64,000 nucleotides of DNA from Mycolicibacterium agri (GCF_002553505.1 NZ_PDCP01000001.1:124001-188000), one strand, 5' to 3'. Shown: positions 26,821 to 37,301, counted from the first letter of the stretch. Numbers and translations: made by a program. The notes: generated by a model not told the origin, from the sequence alone.

Positions 26821-28071
26821 ATGCCTTGCCCGAATCTGCCCGACGGCTTCAACTTCCTCGACCCGGACGTGAACCTCAAGGGCCTGCCCGTCGCGGAGCT
26901 CGCCGAGCTGCGCAAATCCGAGCCCATCCACTGGGTGGACGTCCCGGAGGGGTGCGGCGGCTTCGGTGACTACGGCTACTGGATCGTCACCAAGCACGCC
27001 GACGTCAAAGAGGTGTCTCGACGCAGCGACGTCTTCTCGTCCTGGCAAAACGGCGCCATCCCGGTCTGGCCGAAGGAGATGACGCGTGAACAGGTCGACC
27101 TCCAGCGCAACGTCATGCTCAACATGGACGCGCCGCATCACACCCGGTTGCGCAAGATCATCTCGCGGGGCTTCACACCGCGCGCCATCGGACGGCTGAA
27201 GGACGAGCTGGACCAGCGGGCGCAGAACATCGCCAAGGCGGCGGCGGCATCCGGCAGCGGCGACTTCGTCGAGCAGGTCTCCTGTGAGCTGCCGCTGCAG
27301 GCCATCGCCGGACTGCTCGGGGTGCCGCAGGAGGACCGCGACAAGCTGTTCCGCTGGTCGAACGAGATGACCGGCGGCGAGGATCCCGAGTACGCCCACA
27401 TCGATCCGGCGGTGTCGTCGTTCGAGCTGATCCAGTACGCCATGAAGATGGCCGAGGAACGCGGCAAGAACCCCACCGACGACATCGTCACCACGCTGAT
27501 CCAGGCCGACATCGACGGCGAGAAGCTCTCCGACGACGAGTTCGGCTTCTTCGTCATCATGCTCGCGGTGGCGGGCAACGAGACCACCCGGAACTCGATC
27601 ACCCACGGGATGATCGCGTTCTCCAACAACCCCGACCAGTGGGAGCTGTACAAGAAGGAGCGCCCGGAGACCGCCGTCGACGAGATCATCCGGTGGGCCA
27701 CGCCGGTGTCGGCGTTCCAGCGCACCGCCAACCAGGACGTGGAGCTGGGCGGTGTGCTGATCAAGAAGGGTCAGCGAGTCGTGATGTCCTATCGCTCAGC
27801 GAATTTCGACGAAGAGGTGTTCGAAGAGCCACACAAGTTCAACATTCAGCGCGACCCGAACCCCCACGTCGGCTTCGGCGGCACCGGCGCGCACTACTGC
27901 ATCGGCGCCAACCTCGCCCGGATGACGATCAACCTCATCTTCAACGCGGTCGCCGACCATATGCCCGACCTCAAGGCGATCGGCGAACCGGAGCGGCTAC
28001 GGTCAGGGTGGCTCAACGGCATCAAGCACTGGCAGGTGGACTACACCGGCAAGTGTCCCGTCGCCCACTGA
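26821..28071 (+). CDS. cyp125: Cytochrome P450 Cyp125, steroid C26(27)-monooxygenase
   Basis: A 416-residue P450 equivalent to Rv3545c. The I-helix has AGNETTRN (about residues 251-258) and the heme-binding loop FGGTGAHYCIGANLAR has the thiolate Cys360. DEIIRWATPV contains the K-helix ExxR. Cyp125 hydroxylates and further oxidises the terminal methyl of cholesterol or cholestenone so that CoA activation can start. AAGGAG lies 7 nt before the ATG. It is the first gene of the cyp125-fadE28-fadE29-chsH2-chsH1-ltp2 operon, the igr operon arrangement of M. tuberculosis. Confidence 0.95.
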   Translation: MPCPNLPDGFNFLDPDVNLKGLPVAELAELRKSEPIHWVDVPEGCGGFGDYGYWIVTKHADVKEVSRRSDVFSSWQNGAIPVWPKEMTREQVDLQRNVMLNMDAPHHTRLRKIISRGFTPRAIGRLKDELDQRAQNIAKAAAASGSGDFVEQVSCELPLQAIAGLLGVPQEDRDKLFRWSNEMTGGEDPEYAHIDPAVSSFELIQYAMKMAEERGKNPTDDIVTTLIQADIDGEKLSDDEFGFFVIMLAVAGNETTRNSITHGMIAFSNNPDQWELYKKERPETAVDEIIRWATPVSAFQRTANQDVELGGVLIKKGQRVVMSYRSANFDEEVFEEPHKFNIQRDPNPHVGFGGTGAHYCIGANLARMTINLIFNAVADHMPDLKAIGEPERLRSGWLNGIKHWQVDYTGKCPVAH

Positions 28072-28093
28072 GCCGGGATCGAGGAGGATCTGA

Positions 28094-29101
28094 GTGGATT
28101 TCACTCCGGACGAGGGGCAGCAAGCTGTCGCCGACGTCGTCAACTCGGTTCTGGACCGCGACAACAGCTGGGACGGGTTGGTCGCCGGGGGTGTGACGGC
28201 ACTCGGCGTGCCCGAACGTCTCGGCGGCGACGGTGTCGGGCTGGCGGAACTCTGCACGGCGCTGACCGAGATCGGCAGGCACGGCACCACCGGTCCCGCG
28301 CTGGGTGTCCTCGGTGCGACTGCGGTGCTGCTGGATTCGGCGGCCGACGCGCAGCAGGACCGGTACCTGGCCGGGGTCGCCAACGGCTCGATCATCACGC
28401 TGGCGCTCAACGAGCCCGGGGTCGCGCTGCCCGAGAAGCCCGCGGTGACGCTGGCCGACGGCCAACTCAACGGCACCAAACTTTCTGTCGCGTATGCCGA
28501 ACATGCGGACTGGATCGTGGTGACAACCGACACCGGTGCGGTGGTGGTGTCGCCGAAGGCCGCCGGTGTGCAGGTCACGAAGACCCCGACGTCCAACCAC
28601 TCCGATGAATATGTCGTGACGTTCTCCGGCGTCGCGGTCTCTTCTGACGACGTGCTTGCGGGTGTGCAGGCGAGCCGGGTGAACCAGTTGGCGCTGGCCA
28701 CCATCGGCGCCTACGCGTCGGGTCTGGTCGCCGGTGCGCTGCGGCTGACCGCCGACTACGTGGCCAATCGGCACCAGTTCGGCAAGCCACTGTCGACGTT
28801 TCAGACCGTGGCCGCGCAGCTTGCCGAGGTGTACATCGCTTCGCGCACACTGACATTGGTGGCGACGTCGGTGGCGTGGCGGCTGTCGCAAGGCCTTGAC
28901 GCCGACGAGGATCTGGATGTGCTGGGCTATTGGCTGGCGTCCCAGGCGCCGCCGGTGATGCAGATCTGTCATCACCTGCACGGCGGCATGGGGATGGACA
29001 TCGCCTACCCGATGGATCGCTACTACTCGTCGATCAAGGATCTGGCCCGCCTGGTGGGTGGCCCGGCGCAGCGCCTCGAGCTTCTCGGCGCTTCGAGTTA
29101 A
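28094..29101 (+). CDS. fadE28: FadE28 (ChsE1), acyl-CoA dehydrogenase subunit
   Basis: A 335-residue acyl-CoA dehydrogenase-like subunit, shorter than a classical ACAD (about 380). It begins MDFTPDEGQQAVADVVNSVL and has RHQFGKPLSTFQTVAAQLAEVYI and LHGGMGMDIAYPMDRYYSSIKDL. In steroid degradation FadE28 and FadE29 form an alpha2beta2 enzyme that dehydrogenates the three-carbon side chain of 3-oxo-4-pregnene-20-carboxyl-CoA. A GAGGAGG precedes the GTG start at 28094, 22 nt after cyp125. fadE29 follows after 11 nt, consistent with equal amounts of both subunits. Confidence 0.93.
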   Translation: MDFTPDEGQQAVADVVNSVLDRDNSWDGLVAGGVTALGVPERLGGDGVGLAELCTALTEIGRHGTTGPALGVLGATAVLLDSAADAQQDRYLAGVANGSIITLALNEPGVALPEKPAVTLADGQLNGTKLSVAYAEHADWIVVTTDTGAVVVSPKAAGVQVTKTPTSNHSDEYVVTFSGVAVSSDDVLAGVQASRVNQLALATIGAYASGLVAGALRLTADYVANRHQFGKPLSTFQTVAAQLAEVYIASRTLTLVATSVAWRLSQGLDADEDLDVLGYWLASQAPPVMQICHHLHGGMGMDIAYPMDRYYSSIKDLARLVGGPAQRLELLGASS

Positions 29102-29112
29102 ATGGGAGCGCA

Positions 29113-30276
29113 ATGTATATCGATCTGACCCCTGAGCAGCGCAAGCTGCAGGCCGAACTGCGCGAGTACTTCTCGAATCTCATCTCGCCCGAAGAGGCCA
29201 AGGAGATGGAGAAGGACCGACACGGCAAGGCCTACCGCGCGGTCATCAAGCGGATGGGGACCGACGGCAAGTTGGGCGTGGGTTGGCCCAAGGAGTTCGG
29301 CGGCCTGGGCTACGGCCCGGTCGAGCAGTCGATCTTCGTGAACGAGGCGCACCGCGCCGATGTCCCGCTGCCCGCGGTCACGCTGCAGACGGTGGGGCCG
29401 ACGCTGCAGGTGTTCGGCACCGAGGAACAGAAGAAGAGGTTCCTGCCCGCCATCCTCGCGGGCGAGGTGCACTTCGCGATCGGCTACACCGAACCGGAAG
29501 CGGGCACCGATCTCGCGTCGCTGCGCACCACCGCGGTGCGCCACGGCGACGAGTACATCGTCAACGGCCAGAAGGTGTTCACGACCGGTGGCCACGACGC
29601 CGACTACATCTGGCTGGCCTGCCGCACCGACCCGGAAGCCGTGAAGCACAAGGGCATTTCGATCCTCATCGTGGACACCAAGGATCCCGGCTACTCGTGG
29701 ACGCCGATGATTCTGTCCGACGGCGCCCACCACACCAACGCCACGTACTACAACGATGTGCGGGTGCCGGTGGACATGCTCGTCGGCGAGGAGAACGGCG
29801 GCTGGAAGCTGATCACCACTCAGCTGAACAACGAGCGGGTGATGCTGGGCCCGGCGGGCCGGTTCGCGGCGCTGTATGACCGGCTGCACGCGTGGGCGTC
29901 GAAGCCGGGAAGCAACGGCGTCGTTCCGCTGGAGCATGACGCGGTGAAGCGCTCGCTGGCCGAGATCAAGGCCATGTGGCGGATCAACGAACTGCTCAAC
30001 TGGCAGGTGGCCGCGTCGGGGGAGACCATCGACGTCGCCGACGCCGCGGCTACCAAAGTGTTTGGCACCGAACGTATTCAGTATGCCGGTCGGCTGGCAG
30101 AGGAGATCGTCGGAGCGCACGGCAACCCGGCCGATCCGGACACCGCCGAACTGCTCGACTGGTTGGACACCCAGACCAAGCGGAATCTGGTGATCACGTT
30201 TGGCGGGGGAGTGAACGAGGTGATGCGCGAGATGATCGCAGCTTCGGGTCTGAAGGTTCCGAGGGTCCCACGGTGA
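29113..30276 (+). CDS. fadE29: FadE29 (ChsE2), acyl-CoA dehydrogenase subunit
   Basis: A 387-residue acyl-CoA dehydrogenase. It begins MYIDLTPEQRKLQAELREYF and has GWPKEFGGLGYGPVEQSIF, the FAD/substrate loop IGYTEPEAGTDLASLRTTAV, and IVGAHGNPAD toward the C-terminus. It is the Rv3543c equivalent and the partner of FadE28 in the heterotetramer. I start at the ATG at 29113 rather than in the long upstream frame, which runs through fadE28. The stop overlaps the chsH2 start by 4 nt (GTGA). Confidence 0.93.
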   Translation: MYIDLTPEQRKLQAELREYFSNLISPEEAKEMEKDRHGKAYRAVIKRMGTDGKLGVGWPKEFGGLGYGPVEQSIFVNEAHRADVPLPAVTLQTVGPTLQVFGTEEQKKRFLPAILAGEVHFAIGYTEPEAGTDLASLRTTAVRHGDEYIVNGQKVFTTGGHDADYIWLACRTDPEAVKHKGISILIVDTKDPGYSWTPMILSDGAHHTNATYYNDVRVPVDMLVGEENGGWKLITTQLNNERVMLGPAGRFAALYDRLHAWASKPGSNGVVPLEHDAVKRSLAEIKAMWRINELLNWQVAASGETIDVADAAATKVFGTERIQYAGRLAEEIVGAHGNPADPDTAELLDWLDTQTKRNLVITFGGGVNEVMREMIAASGLKVPRVPR

Positions 30277-31229
30277 CGCCGGAAGAAATCCACAAGGCTG
30301 TAGCGGAGATCAAGGCGAAGGGACCGAGCAAGCCGCGCACCGGCCGGGACCCGGTGAACCAGCCGATGATTCGGCACTGGGTCGACGCCATCGGCGATGC
30401 CAACCCGATCTACGTCGACGAGGCGGCGGCGCAGGCGGCCGGCCACCCGGGTGTGGTGGCTCCGCCCGCGATGATCCAGGTGTGGACGATGATGGGGCTC
30501 GGCGGTCAGCGCCCCGACGACGACCCCATCGGCCCGATCATGGAATTGTTCGACTCGGCAGGCTATGTCGGAGTCGTCGCGACCAACTGCGACCAGACCT
30601 ATCACCGGTATCTGCGGCCCGGTGAGGAGGTCAACGTGATCGCGGAACTGACCGATGTGGTGGGGCCGAAGAACACGGCGCTGGGCGAGGGCTACTTCAT
30701 CAGCCAGCGGATCACCTGGCAGGTCGGCGACGAGGATGTCGCCGAGATGGATTGGCGGATCCTCAAATTCAAGCCGGCCGAGAAGTCGGCGGCCTCGACG
30801 GTTCCGGAGGATCTCGACGCCGACCAGATGATGCGTCCGGCGATGTCGCGCGACACGAAGTTCTTCTGGGACGGGGTGAACGCACACGAGCTGCGTATCC
30901 AGAAGCGTCCCGACGGCAGCCTGCAGCATCCGCCGGTGCCTGCGCTGTGGCAGGACAAAGAGGCGCCGATCGACTACGTGGTGGCCAGCGGTAAGGGCAC
31001 GGTGTTCAGCTTCGTGGTGCACCATGCGCCGAAGGTGCCGGGGCGGACGTTGCCGTTTGTCGTCGCTCTCGTCGAGTTGGAGGAGGGGGTCCGGATGCTC
31101 GGCGAGTTGCGGAATGTGGATCCCGCGGCTGTGGAGATCGGAATGCCGGTGCGCGCAATGTATATCGACTTCCCCGAGAGTAAGAGCGGGCCGGCGTGGA
31201 CGCTGTATGCATGGGAGCCGGACGTATGA
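30273..31229 (+). CDS. chsH2: ChsH2, MaoC-like hydratase with C-terminal DUF35
   Basis: A 318-residue two-domain protein equivalent to Rv3542c. The N-terminal half is a MaoC/hot-dog domain (IRHWVDAIGDANPIYVDE, GVVAPPAMIQVW), and the C-terminal half from about residue 185 is DUF35 with a zinc-ribbon/OB fold. With ChsH1 the MaoC half hydrates 3-oxo-4,17-pregnadiene-20-carboxyl-CoA. The DUF35 part docks the aldolase Ltp2. The GTG at 30273 overlaps the fadE29 stop. A frame that starts earlier (29976) is the fadE29 shadow. Confidence 0.93.
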   Translation: MTPEEIHKAVAEIKAKGPSKPRTGRDPVNQPMIRHWVDAIGDANPIYVDEAAAQAAGHPGVVAPPAMIQVWTMMGLGGQRPDDDPIGPIMELFDSAGYVGVVATNCDQTYHRYLRPGEEVNVIAELTDVVGPKNTALGEGYFISQRITWQVGDEDVAEMDWRILKFKPAEKSAASTVPEDLDADQMMRPAMSRDTKFFWDGVNAHELRIQKRPDGSLQHPPVPALWQDKEAPIDYVVASGKGTVFSFVVHHAPKVPGRTLPFVVALVELEEGVRMLGELRNVDPAAVEIGMPVRAMYIDFPESKSGPAWTLYAWEPDV

Positions 31230-31627
31230 GCGCACCTTCTATTGAGGTCGGCACGAAGCTGCCGGAGTTGTCGCTGTACGGCGACCCGACGTTCATCATC
31301 TCGACGGCGATCGCCACGCGCGACTACCAGGACGTGCATCACGATCGGGACAAGGCGCAGGCGAAGGGCTCGAAGGACATCTTCGTCAACATTCTGACCG
31401 ACACCGGTTTGGTGCAGCGCTACATCACCGACTGGGCGGGTCCGAAGGCGATCATCAAGTCGATCAAGCTGCGGCTCGGCGTGCCGTGGTACGCGTATGA
31501 CACGGTGACATTCAGGGGTGAAGTGACCGACGTATCGGATGGGCTGATCACCGTGAAAGTGGTCGGCAGCGACAGCCTTGGCGACCACGTCATCGCCACG
31601 TCGACTCTTGTCATCGGAGGTGCCTGA
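31226..31627 (+). CDS. chsH1: ChsH1, MaoC-like hydratase subunit
   Basis: A 133-residue hot-dog-fold protein equivalent to Rv3541c. It has ATRDYQDVHHDRDKAQAKGSKDIFVN, the MaoC-type hydratase motif with Asp and His, and forms the enoyl-CoA hydratase with ChsH2. The ATG at 31226 overlaps the chsH2 stop (ATGA), and its TGA overlaps the ltp2 ATG by one base (TGATG). Tight coupling suggests a fixed complex of ChsH1, ChsH2 and Ltp2. Confidence 0.93.
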   Translation: MSAPSIEVGTKLPELSLYGDPTFIISTAIATRDYQDVHHDRDKAQAKGSKDIFVNILTDTGLVQRYITDWAGPKAIIKSIKLRLGVPWYAYDTVTFRGEVTDVSDGLITVKVVGSDSLGDHVIATSTLVIGGA

Positions 31628-32790
31628 TGGCGGGCTTGTCCGGTAAGGCGGCGATCGTCGGGATCGGAGCGACCGACTTCTCGAAGAATTCCGGTCGCAG
31701 CGAGTTGCGGCTGGCGTCGGAGGCCGTGCTGGATGCGTTGACCGATGCGGGGCTGACGCCGGCGGACGTGGACGGCATGGTGACGTTCACGATGGACTCG
31801 AACACCGAGGTGGCGATCGCGCGGGCGATCGGGATCGGTGAGCTGAAGTTCTTCTCGAAGATCCACCACGGCGGCGGCGCGGCGTGCGCGACGATTCAGC
31901 AGGCGGCCCTCGCGGTCGTGACCGGTGTCGCGGATTGCGTTGTGGCGTACCGGGCTTTCAATGAGCGGTCCGGGCAGCGGTTCGGCCAGGTGCAGATGCG
32001 GCTGGTGGAGAACGCGGACTCGACGGGGGTGGACAACTCGTTCTCGTATCCGCACGGGTTGTCGACGCCCGCGGCGCAGGTGGCGATGATCGCCCGGCGG
32101 TACATGCATTTGTCGGGGGCGACGAGCCGCGACTTCGGCGTGGTCTCGGTGGCCGACCGCAAGCACGCGGCCAACAACCCGAGGGCCTACTTCTATCAGA
32201 AGCCGATCACCATTGAGGATCATCAGAATTCGCGGTGGATCGCCGAGCCGCTGCGGCTGTTGGACTGCTGTCAGGAGACGGACGGCGGGGTTGCGCTGGT
32301 CGTGACGTCGGCGGAGCGGGCGAAGGATCTCAAGCATCGGCCCGCGGTGATCGAGGCGGCGTCGCAGGGGTCGAGCCCGGACCAGTACTCGATGGTGAGC
32401 TACTACCGGCCGGAATTGGGCCTGCCCGAGATGGGGCTGGTGGGCCGGCAGTTGTGGGAGCAGTCCGGCTTGAAGCCCGACGACATCCAGACCGCGGTGC
32501 TCTATGACCACTTCACTCCGTTCACGCTGATCCAGCTCGAGGAGTTGGGCTTCTGCGGCAAGGGCGAGGCCAAGGACTTCATCGCCGACGGAGCGATCGA
32601 GGTCGGCGGCAGGCTGCCGATCAACACGCATGGCGGTCAGCTGGGCGAGGCCTATATTCACGGCATGAACGGCATCGCCGAGGCCGTGCGCCAGCTGCGC
32701 GGCACCTCGGTCAATCCGGTCCCCGACGTGGAGCACGTCCTGGTGACCGCGGGCACCGGCGTGCCCACTTCGGGTCTCATCCTCGGCTAG
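31627..32790 (+). CDS. ltp2: Ltp2, steroid side-chain retro-aldolase (thiolase fold)
   Basis: A 387-residue thiolase-like SCP-x family protein equivalent to Rv3540c. It begins MAGLSGKAAIVGIGATDFSKNSG and has HHGGGAACATIQQAALAVVTGVADCVV, LYDHFTPFTLIQLEELGFC and the C-terminal NTHGGQLGEAYIHGMNGI. Ltp2 releases propionyl-CoA by retro-aldol cleavage, giving the C19 ketone androstenedione-type product, and works bound to ChsH2's DUF35. This is the last gene of the operon. A 697-nt intergenic region follows, after which an unrelated polysaccharide locus begins. Confidence 0.93.
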   Translation: MAGLSGKAAIVGIGATDFSKNSGRSELRLASEAVLDALTDAGLTPADVDGMVTFTMDSNTEVAIARAIGIGELKFFSKIHHGGGAACATIQQAALAVVTGVADCVVAYRAFNERSGQRFGQVQMRLVENADSTGVDNSFSYPHGLSTPAAQVAMIARRYMHLSGATSRDFGVVSVADRKHAANNPRAYFYQKPITIEDHQNSRWIAEPLRLLDCCQETDGGVALVVTSAERAKDLKHRPAVIEAASQGSSPDQYSMVSYYRPELGLPEMGLVGRQLWEQSGLKPDDIQTAVLYDHFTPFTLIQLEELGFCGKGEAKDFIADGAIEVGGRLPINTHGGQLGEAYIHGMNGIAEAVRQLRGTSVNPVPDVEHVLVTAGTGVPTSGLILG

Positions 32791-33487
32791 ACCGCCTTTG
32801 CGTGGCGCTGCTGCGCCCGCGTTTCGTTTGGTGGCTGACTCGCCGCTGTAACGCCGGTGGCCGTGGGTAGGCCTCGGCGAGAGTGCCTGCCCCGCTATTT
32901 GCCATATACTTTTTCGCGATCCCACCCAGTGGGCAGTGGCAGAGTTGCGACCAGCGGTCCGCCCCAACCTCGCTCGGAGCCTAAACTAGATTGCTAGATC
33001 TGCACGACAACGTCGATCTTGGCGTTTGGGTGGGTAGATATCGAGCGATCGAAGCCGAAGATATACCGAAGTTGTCGCTGCTTATCGAGGCTATCTTGAC
33101 CGAGCGACACACTAGCACTGGCGAACCGGGACGGGTGGTATTCGCCGAGTTTTCTGAAATTTGCTAGATTCGTATTGCAGCGCGAAAGTGCGAGTGGTAA
33201 CTTCCATAACTCATGGAGGGCAGTCCTGCAAGTTCGAGATTTTCAGCTAAGTCTCAGAGATTTGCACGCTCGATCGGGTCGCATTGCCGGCATAGCCGAC
33301 AAGCGAAAGGGGGGATCGTGCCAGCGCACAACGCTCCGACTTCGCTGCTGCAGGCAGAACCAACTTGCCGCGCCTGTCGCTCAGGGCGCGTTCCGATGGC
33401 CGGCGGAGCCGGCGCACCCCTCGCTGACTCCGCCGGCTCTAAAACGTATTCGCGATATGCGGCCAACACGGTTGCCGGAGGCGTCAA
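32791..33487. other. 697-nt intergenic region before the polysaccharide operon
   Basis: No supported gene is seen; short open frames here lack recognisable proteins. The stretch is richer in A/T than the genes on either side. Possible -10 elements are TATACT (32905-32910) and TAGATT (33165-33170), both pointing right. A strong inverted repeat, GCCGGCGGAG (33399-33408) with CTCCGCCGGC (33428-33437), lies 50 nt upstream of the sugar-transferase start. It could form a hairpin in the leader. I infer that the main promoter of the polysaccharide operon is here. Confidence 0.6.
33399..33437 (+). repeat. 10-bp inverted repeat in the leader of the polysaccharide operon
   Basis: GCCGGCGGAG and CTCCGCCGGC are perfectly complementary with a 19-nt loop. 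The structure could be an attenuator, a processing site or a protein-binding site. No run of T follows directly, so it is not a classical terminator. Confidence 0.55.
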
Positions 33488-35050
33488 GTGGTAGTCCAGC
33501 AGGGTCAGACGCCCGTTCCACAACCACTCGGTTCCGCGGTCGGACAACTGGCAGGTCCGCTCACCTCGGGACAACCCGAAATCGCAGCTCCCTCCGATGT
33601 CGAGCGCTCGTCGAGACTGGCCAGCCGCAGGCAATGGGAGCGGCGATACACCAGCAACCTGCGGATAACCGACACCGCGATCGTGATCTGTGCCGTTCTC
33701 CTGGCGCAATACGTCCGATTCGGCCGGACCGCAGTCGCCGAACAGGCGATGAGCGATTACCAGACCGCGTACTCGGCGGGGCTCGTCGTCATCTGGCTCG
33801 CGGCACTTGCCGGCTTTCGTACGCGGTCGCCCAAATACATGAGCGCGGGGATTGAAGAGTATAGGCGAGTGGTGACCGCGTCCTTCTGGACCTTCGGGGC
33901 AGTGGCCATGGGCGAACTGCTGCTGAAGCTCGAGCTCTCGCGGGGGTACCTCGCGGTGGCACTTCCAGTGGGAACACTTTGCCTGGTCCTGAATAGATGG
34001 ATGTGGCGGGATCACGTCGTTCGACAGCGCGCGTCCGGTCGCTATCAGTCTGCGGTGCTGGCGATCGGCGACACCGAGGCTGTTACCAATCTCGCTAGCG
34101 AGTTGGCCGATGATCCCTGCAGTGGGTATCAGGTCGTCGGGATCGGCATACCCGCGTACGGACCCCCGCGTGGGGAGTACCTCACCATCAACGGTCGAGA
34201 GGTTCCGATCGTCGGTGGTGTGCCCTACCTGCTTGATGCGATCAAGGGCTGTGGCGCCGACACAGTGGCGATTGCCGGCACCGAATACTTCGGCGTCAAG
34301 GGCATCCGCCGGCTCATATGGGAACTCGAACCCATGAATGTGGAGCTGCTGGTGTCGCCCGGCGTCATGGATGTGGCACGATCGCGGCTTGCGGTGCGGC
34401 CGATTGCCGGATTGCCTCTGCTCTGCATCGACAAGCCCCAATACCAAGGGGCGAAGAGGTTGCAGAAGCGCGTATTCGACTTCTGCTTCGCGTCGGTCGC
34501 ACTGACAGTGGCCTCGCCGGTCCTGGTTGTCACCGCACTGGCCATCAAATTGACGAGTAGAGGACCGGTCTTCTATTCCTCGGAACGCATTGGAATCGAC
34601 GGCAAGCCGTTCTCGATGCTGAAGTTCCGCACCATGGTCGAAGACGCTGACAAGGAACTGGACACCTTGCTCAGCGCCAACGAGAGTGACGGCCTTCTGT
34701 TCAAGATCCGCAACGATCCGCGGGTCACGCCGGTCGGGCGATTCTTGCGTCGATTCAGCATCGACGAGCTGCCTCAGTTCATCAACGTGCTACGGCAGGA
34801 GATGAGCGTTGTCGGCCCCCGTCCGCCACTGAGGCGGGAAGTCGAACAGTACGACGACGACGTGCAGCGCAGATTGCTTGTAAAGCCGGGCGTTACCGGG
34901 CTCTGGCAAGTCAGCGGCCGTTCCGATCTGCCGTGGGAGAAGGCTGTTCGCCTGGACCTTTCATATGTCGACAACTGGTCGATGGTGACCGACATTTTGA
35001 TCATCGCAAAGACCGTGCGAGCGGTGTTCGGCCGCTCCGGGGCTTACTGA
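33488..35050 (+). CDS. Polyprenyl-phosphate sugar phosphotransferase (WbaP/WcaJ type), initiator of polysaccharide assembly
   Basis: A 520-residue membrane protein of the exopolysaccharide polyprenyl glycosylphosphotransferase family. About four N-terminal spans lie at residues 55-185, followed by a CoA-binding-like central domain ([17 protein letters not shown]). The C-terminal catalytic part from about residue 325 has [36 protein letters not shown] and [14 protein letters not shown]. It moves a sugar-1-phosphate to the lipid carrier and so starts the repeat unit. The GTG at 33488 has GGAGG 8 nt upstream. rmlA follows after 8 nt. It is the likely first gene of the operon. Confidence 0.92.
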   Translation: MVVQQGQTPVPQPLGSAVGQLAGPLTSGQPEIAAPSDVERSSRLASRRQWERRYTSNLRITDTAIVICAVLLAQYVRFGRTAVAEQAMSDYQTAYSAGLVVIWLAALAGFRTRSPKYMSAGIEEYRRVVTASFWTFGAVAMGELLLKLELSRGYLAVALPVGTLCLVLNRWMWRDHVVRQRASGRYQSAVLAIGDTEAVTNLASELADDPCSGYQVVGIGIPAYGPPRGEYLTINGREVPIVGGVPYLLDAIKGCGADTVAIAGTEYFGVKGIRRLIWELEPMNVELLVSPGVMDVARSRLAVRPIAGLPLLCIDKPQYQGAKRLQKRVFDFCFASVALTVASPVLVVTALAIKLTSRGPVFYSSERIGIDGKPFSMLKFRTMVEDADKELDTLLSANESDGLLFKIRNDPRVTPVGRFLRRFSIDELPQFINVLRQEMSVVGPRPPLRREVEQYDDDVQRRLLVKPGVTGLWQVSGRSDLPWEKAVRLDLSYVDNWSMVTDILIIAKTVRAVFGRSGAY

Positions 35051-35058
35051 GGCACGAG

Positions 35059-35943
35059 ATGCGCGGAATCATTCTCGCCGGGGGCACCGGCTCGCGTTTG
35101 CACCCGATCACCGTGGGCACGAGCAAGCAGCTACTGCCGGTATACGACAAACCGATGATCTACTACCCCCTCACGTCGCTGATACTCGCGGGCATCCGCG
35201 ACATCTTGGTCATCACCAAGCCGGCCGATGCGGCGGCGTTTCGCGCTTTGTTGTCGGACGGCTCTCAGTTCGGTATTTCCATCACGTACGCGGTCCAGCC
35301 GGTGCCCGACGGGATCGCTCACGCGTTCGTTATCGGTGCCAGCCACATCGGAACCGACTGCGTGGCACTGATCCTCGGCGACAACCTGTTTCACGGCCCG
35401 AAGTTGGGCACGCAGCTGAACCGCTTCACCGACATCAAGGGTGGAACGGTCTTTGCCTACCGGGTAGCTGATCCCAGCGCATACGGGGTCGTCGAGTTCG
35501 ACGATCAAGGACGCGCGTTGTCTTTGGAAGAAAAGCCGAAATGTCCGCGATCCGAATACGCGGTTCCCGGTCTGTACTTCTATGACAACGACGTTGTCGA
35601 CATCGCTGCCTCTCTAACCCCCTCCGATCGCGGCGAATACGAAATCACTGATGTCAATCGTGCGTACCTGGAGCTCGGGCGGCTGTCGGTCGAGGTCCTA
35701 CCCCGCGGGACGGCCTGGTTCGACACCGGGACTTTCGACTCGCTGCTCGATGCGGGCAATTACGTCCGCACCATCGAGCAGCGCCAAGGACTGAAGATGG
35801 GAGTCCCGGAGGAGGCCGCCTGGCAGCGCGGCTTCATCGGCGACGATGAGTTGCGGGAGCGCGGCGAACTGCTTCACAAGTCTGGTTATGGCACCTACCT
35901 GTTGGGGCTTCTCGACGGCGTGGCAGTAGGTGGCAAATCATGA
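35059..35943 (+). CDS. rmlA: Glucose-1-phosphate thymidylyltransferase (RmlA-like)
   Basis: A 294-residue nucleotidyltransferase. It begins [18 protein letters not shown] and has [29 protein letters not shown] and [19 protein letters not shown], all RmlA hallmarks. RmlA makes dTDP-glucose, the entry to dTDP-6-deoxy sugars. RmlB and RmlD are not in this window, although an RmlC-like gene is at 42105. It may be a second copy for this polysaccharide. The ATG at 35059 is used; a frame beginning earlier overlaps the sugar transferase. The next gene overlaps by 4 nt. Confidence 0.9.
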   Translation: MRGIILAGGTGSRLHPITVGTSKQLLPVYDKPMIYYPLTSLILAGIRDILVITKPADAAAFRALLSDGSQFGISITYAVQPVPDGIAHAFVIGASHIGTDCVALILGDNLFHGPKLGTQLNRFTDIKGGTVFAYRVADPSAYGVVEFDDQGRALSLEEKPKCPRSEYAVPGLYFYDNDVVDIAASLTPSDRGEYEITDVNRAYLELGRLSVEVLPRGTAWFDTGTFDSLLDAGNYVRTIEQRQGLKMGVPEEAAWQRGFIGDDELRERGELLHKSGYGTYLLGLLDGVAVGGKS

Positions 35944-37301
35944 GAATGGTCGTTCTGGGAACCGGCTATCTCGGTGCTACGCACGCGGCTTGCATGGCCG
36001 AATTGGGCCACGAGGTCCTCGGCGTGGACATCGACCCGGCCAAGCTCGCGAAGCTCGAGGCGGGTGGGGTTCCGTTCTTCGAACCGGGTCTCAGCGAGGT
36101 TCTGCAACGCAACACGGCTAGCGGCAGATTGCGCTTTTCCTCCTCATATGAGGAGGCGGCGGACTTCGCGGACGTGTTCTTCCTTGCAGTCGCAACGCCG
36201 CAGAAGAAAGGCGAGTATGGGGCTGATCTGCATTTCGTCGAATGCGCGATTACCACACTCGCGCCGCTGCTGAACAAGCCGGCCTTGATTCTGGGTAAGT
36301 CGACGGTTCCGGTGGGGACCGCAACGCGGCTCGGTCAAGTCGTTCGTGATCTGTCGCCCGCCGGCGAGGCGGTCGAAGTGGCGTGGAATCCGGAATTCCT
36401 GCGTGAAGGTTTGGCGGTTGAGGACACGCTGCATCCCGACCGGTTGGTTCTCGGAATCGACAGAACGGGTCCAGGCCGCGCTGAGCGGATCGCGCGAGAA
36501 ATATATGCCGATCTGATCGACGACGGGATTCCGTTCATCGTGACCGACATGGCCACCGCCGAGTTGGTGAAGGTGTCCGCCAACGCGTTTCTGGCAACGA
36601 AGATCTCATTCATCAATGCGATCGCCGAGGTGTGCGAGGCGGCCGATGCCGACGTAACGGTCCTGGCGGACGCGCTCGGATACGACCGCCGGATCGGAAG
36701 GCAGTTTCTCAATGCCGGTCTCGGTTTTGGTGGTGGATGTCTGCCCAAGGACATCCGCGCTTTCATGGCGCGAGCGGGCGAGCTGGGAGCTGACCAAGCG
36801 CTGACGTTCTTACGCGAAGTCGACAGCATCAACATGCGTCGACGGACGCGCATGGTCGAGATCACCCGCGAAGAGTGCGGCGGGAGTCTCATCGGGGCGA
36901 TGGTCGCGGTGTTGGGGGCGGCCTTCAAGCCGAACTCGGATGATGTACGAGACTCGCCCGCACTGAATGTTGCTGGACAGCTCCAGCTACAGGGAGCGGT
37001 GGTCAACGTCTTTGACCCACAGGCGATGGACAATTCGCGCGCGCTGTTCCCAACACTGACCTACGCCACCTCTGCATTCGAAGCGTGCGAAGGTGCCGAC
37101 GTCGTGCTCGTCTTGACCGAGTGGCCGGAGTTCCGTTCGATCGACCCTGTTGCGCTGAAGGCAACCGTTCGATCGGCTTGCGTGATCGACGGACGCAATT
37201 GTCTCGACGCGTCGGCGTGGTCTGCCGCGGGATGGCGTTACCGAGCTCTCGGTCGGCCGGTGATTGCGCGTGATCTGGGCGCATTGGTCGGTGCGACATG
37301 A
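35940..37301 (+). CDS. UDP-glucose 6-dehydrogenase
   Basis: A 453-residue UDP-sugar dehydrogenase. The N-terminal NAD domain has [23 protein letters not shown]. The central helix has [27 protein letters not shown], and the catalytic Cys267 is in [14 protein letters not shown]. The C-terminal domain has [16 protein letters not shown]. It makes a UDP-uronic acid, most likely UDP-glucuronate. It overlaps rmlA and the next glycosyltransferase by 4 nt each. A second, different sugar-nucleotide dehydrogenase (AlgD-like) is at 62343. Confidence 0.92.
   Translation: MRMVVLGTGYLGATHAACMAELGHEVLGVDIDPAKLAKLEAGGVPFFEPGLSEVLQRNTASGRLRFSSSYEEAADFADVFFLAVATPQKKGEYGADLHFVECAITTLAPLLNKPALILGKSTVPVGTATRLGQVVRDLSPAGEAVEVAWNPEFLREGLAVEDTLHPDRLVLGIDRTGPGRAERIAREIYADLIDDGIPFIVTDMATAELVKVSANAFLATKISFINAIAEVCEAADADVTVLADALGYDRRIGRQFLNAGLGFGGGCLPKDIRAFMARAGELGADQALTFLREVDSINMRRRTRMVEITREECGGSLIGAMVAVLGAAFKPNSDDVRDSPALNVAGQLQLQGAVVNVFDPQAMDNSRALFPTLTYATSAFEACEGADVVLVLTEWPEFRSIDPVALKATVRSACVIDGRNCLDASAWSAAGWRYRALGRPVIARDLGALVGAT

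Noticed and set aside
31420-32967. 515-codon left-facing frame opposite ltp2
   Set aside because: Antisense to a well-supported gene and without known domains.
33399-33437. Hairpin as a Rho-independent terminator for ltp2
   Set aside because: It is more than 600 nt from ltp2 and no T-run follows; it more likely belongs to the leader of the next operon.
33213-33494. Possible 93-residue protein upstream of the sugar transferase
   Set aside because: No RBS, no recognisable domain, and it lies in an A/T-rich leader containing a hairpin.
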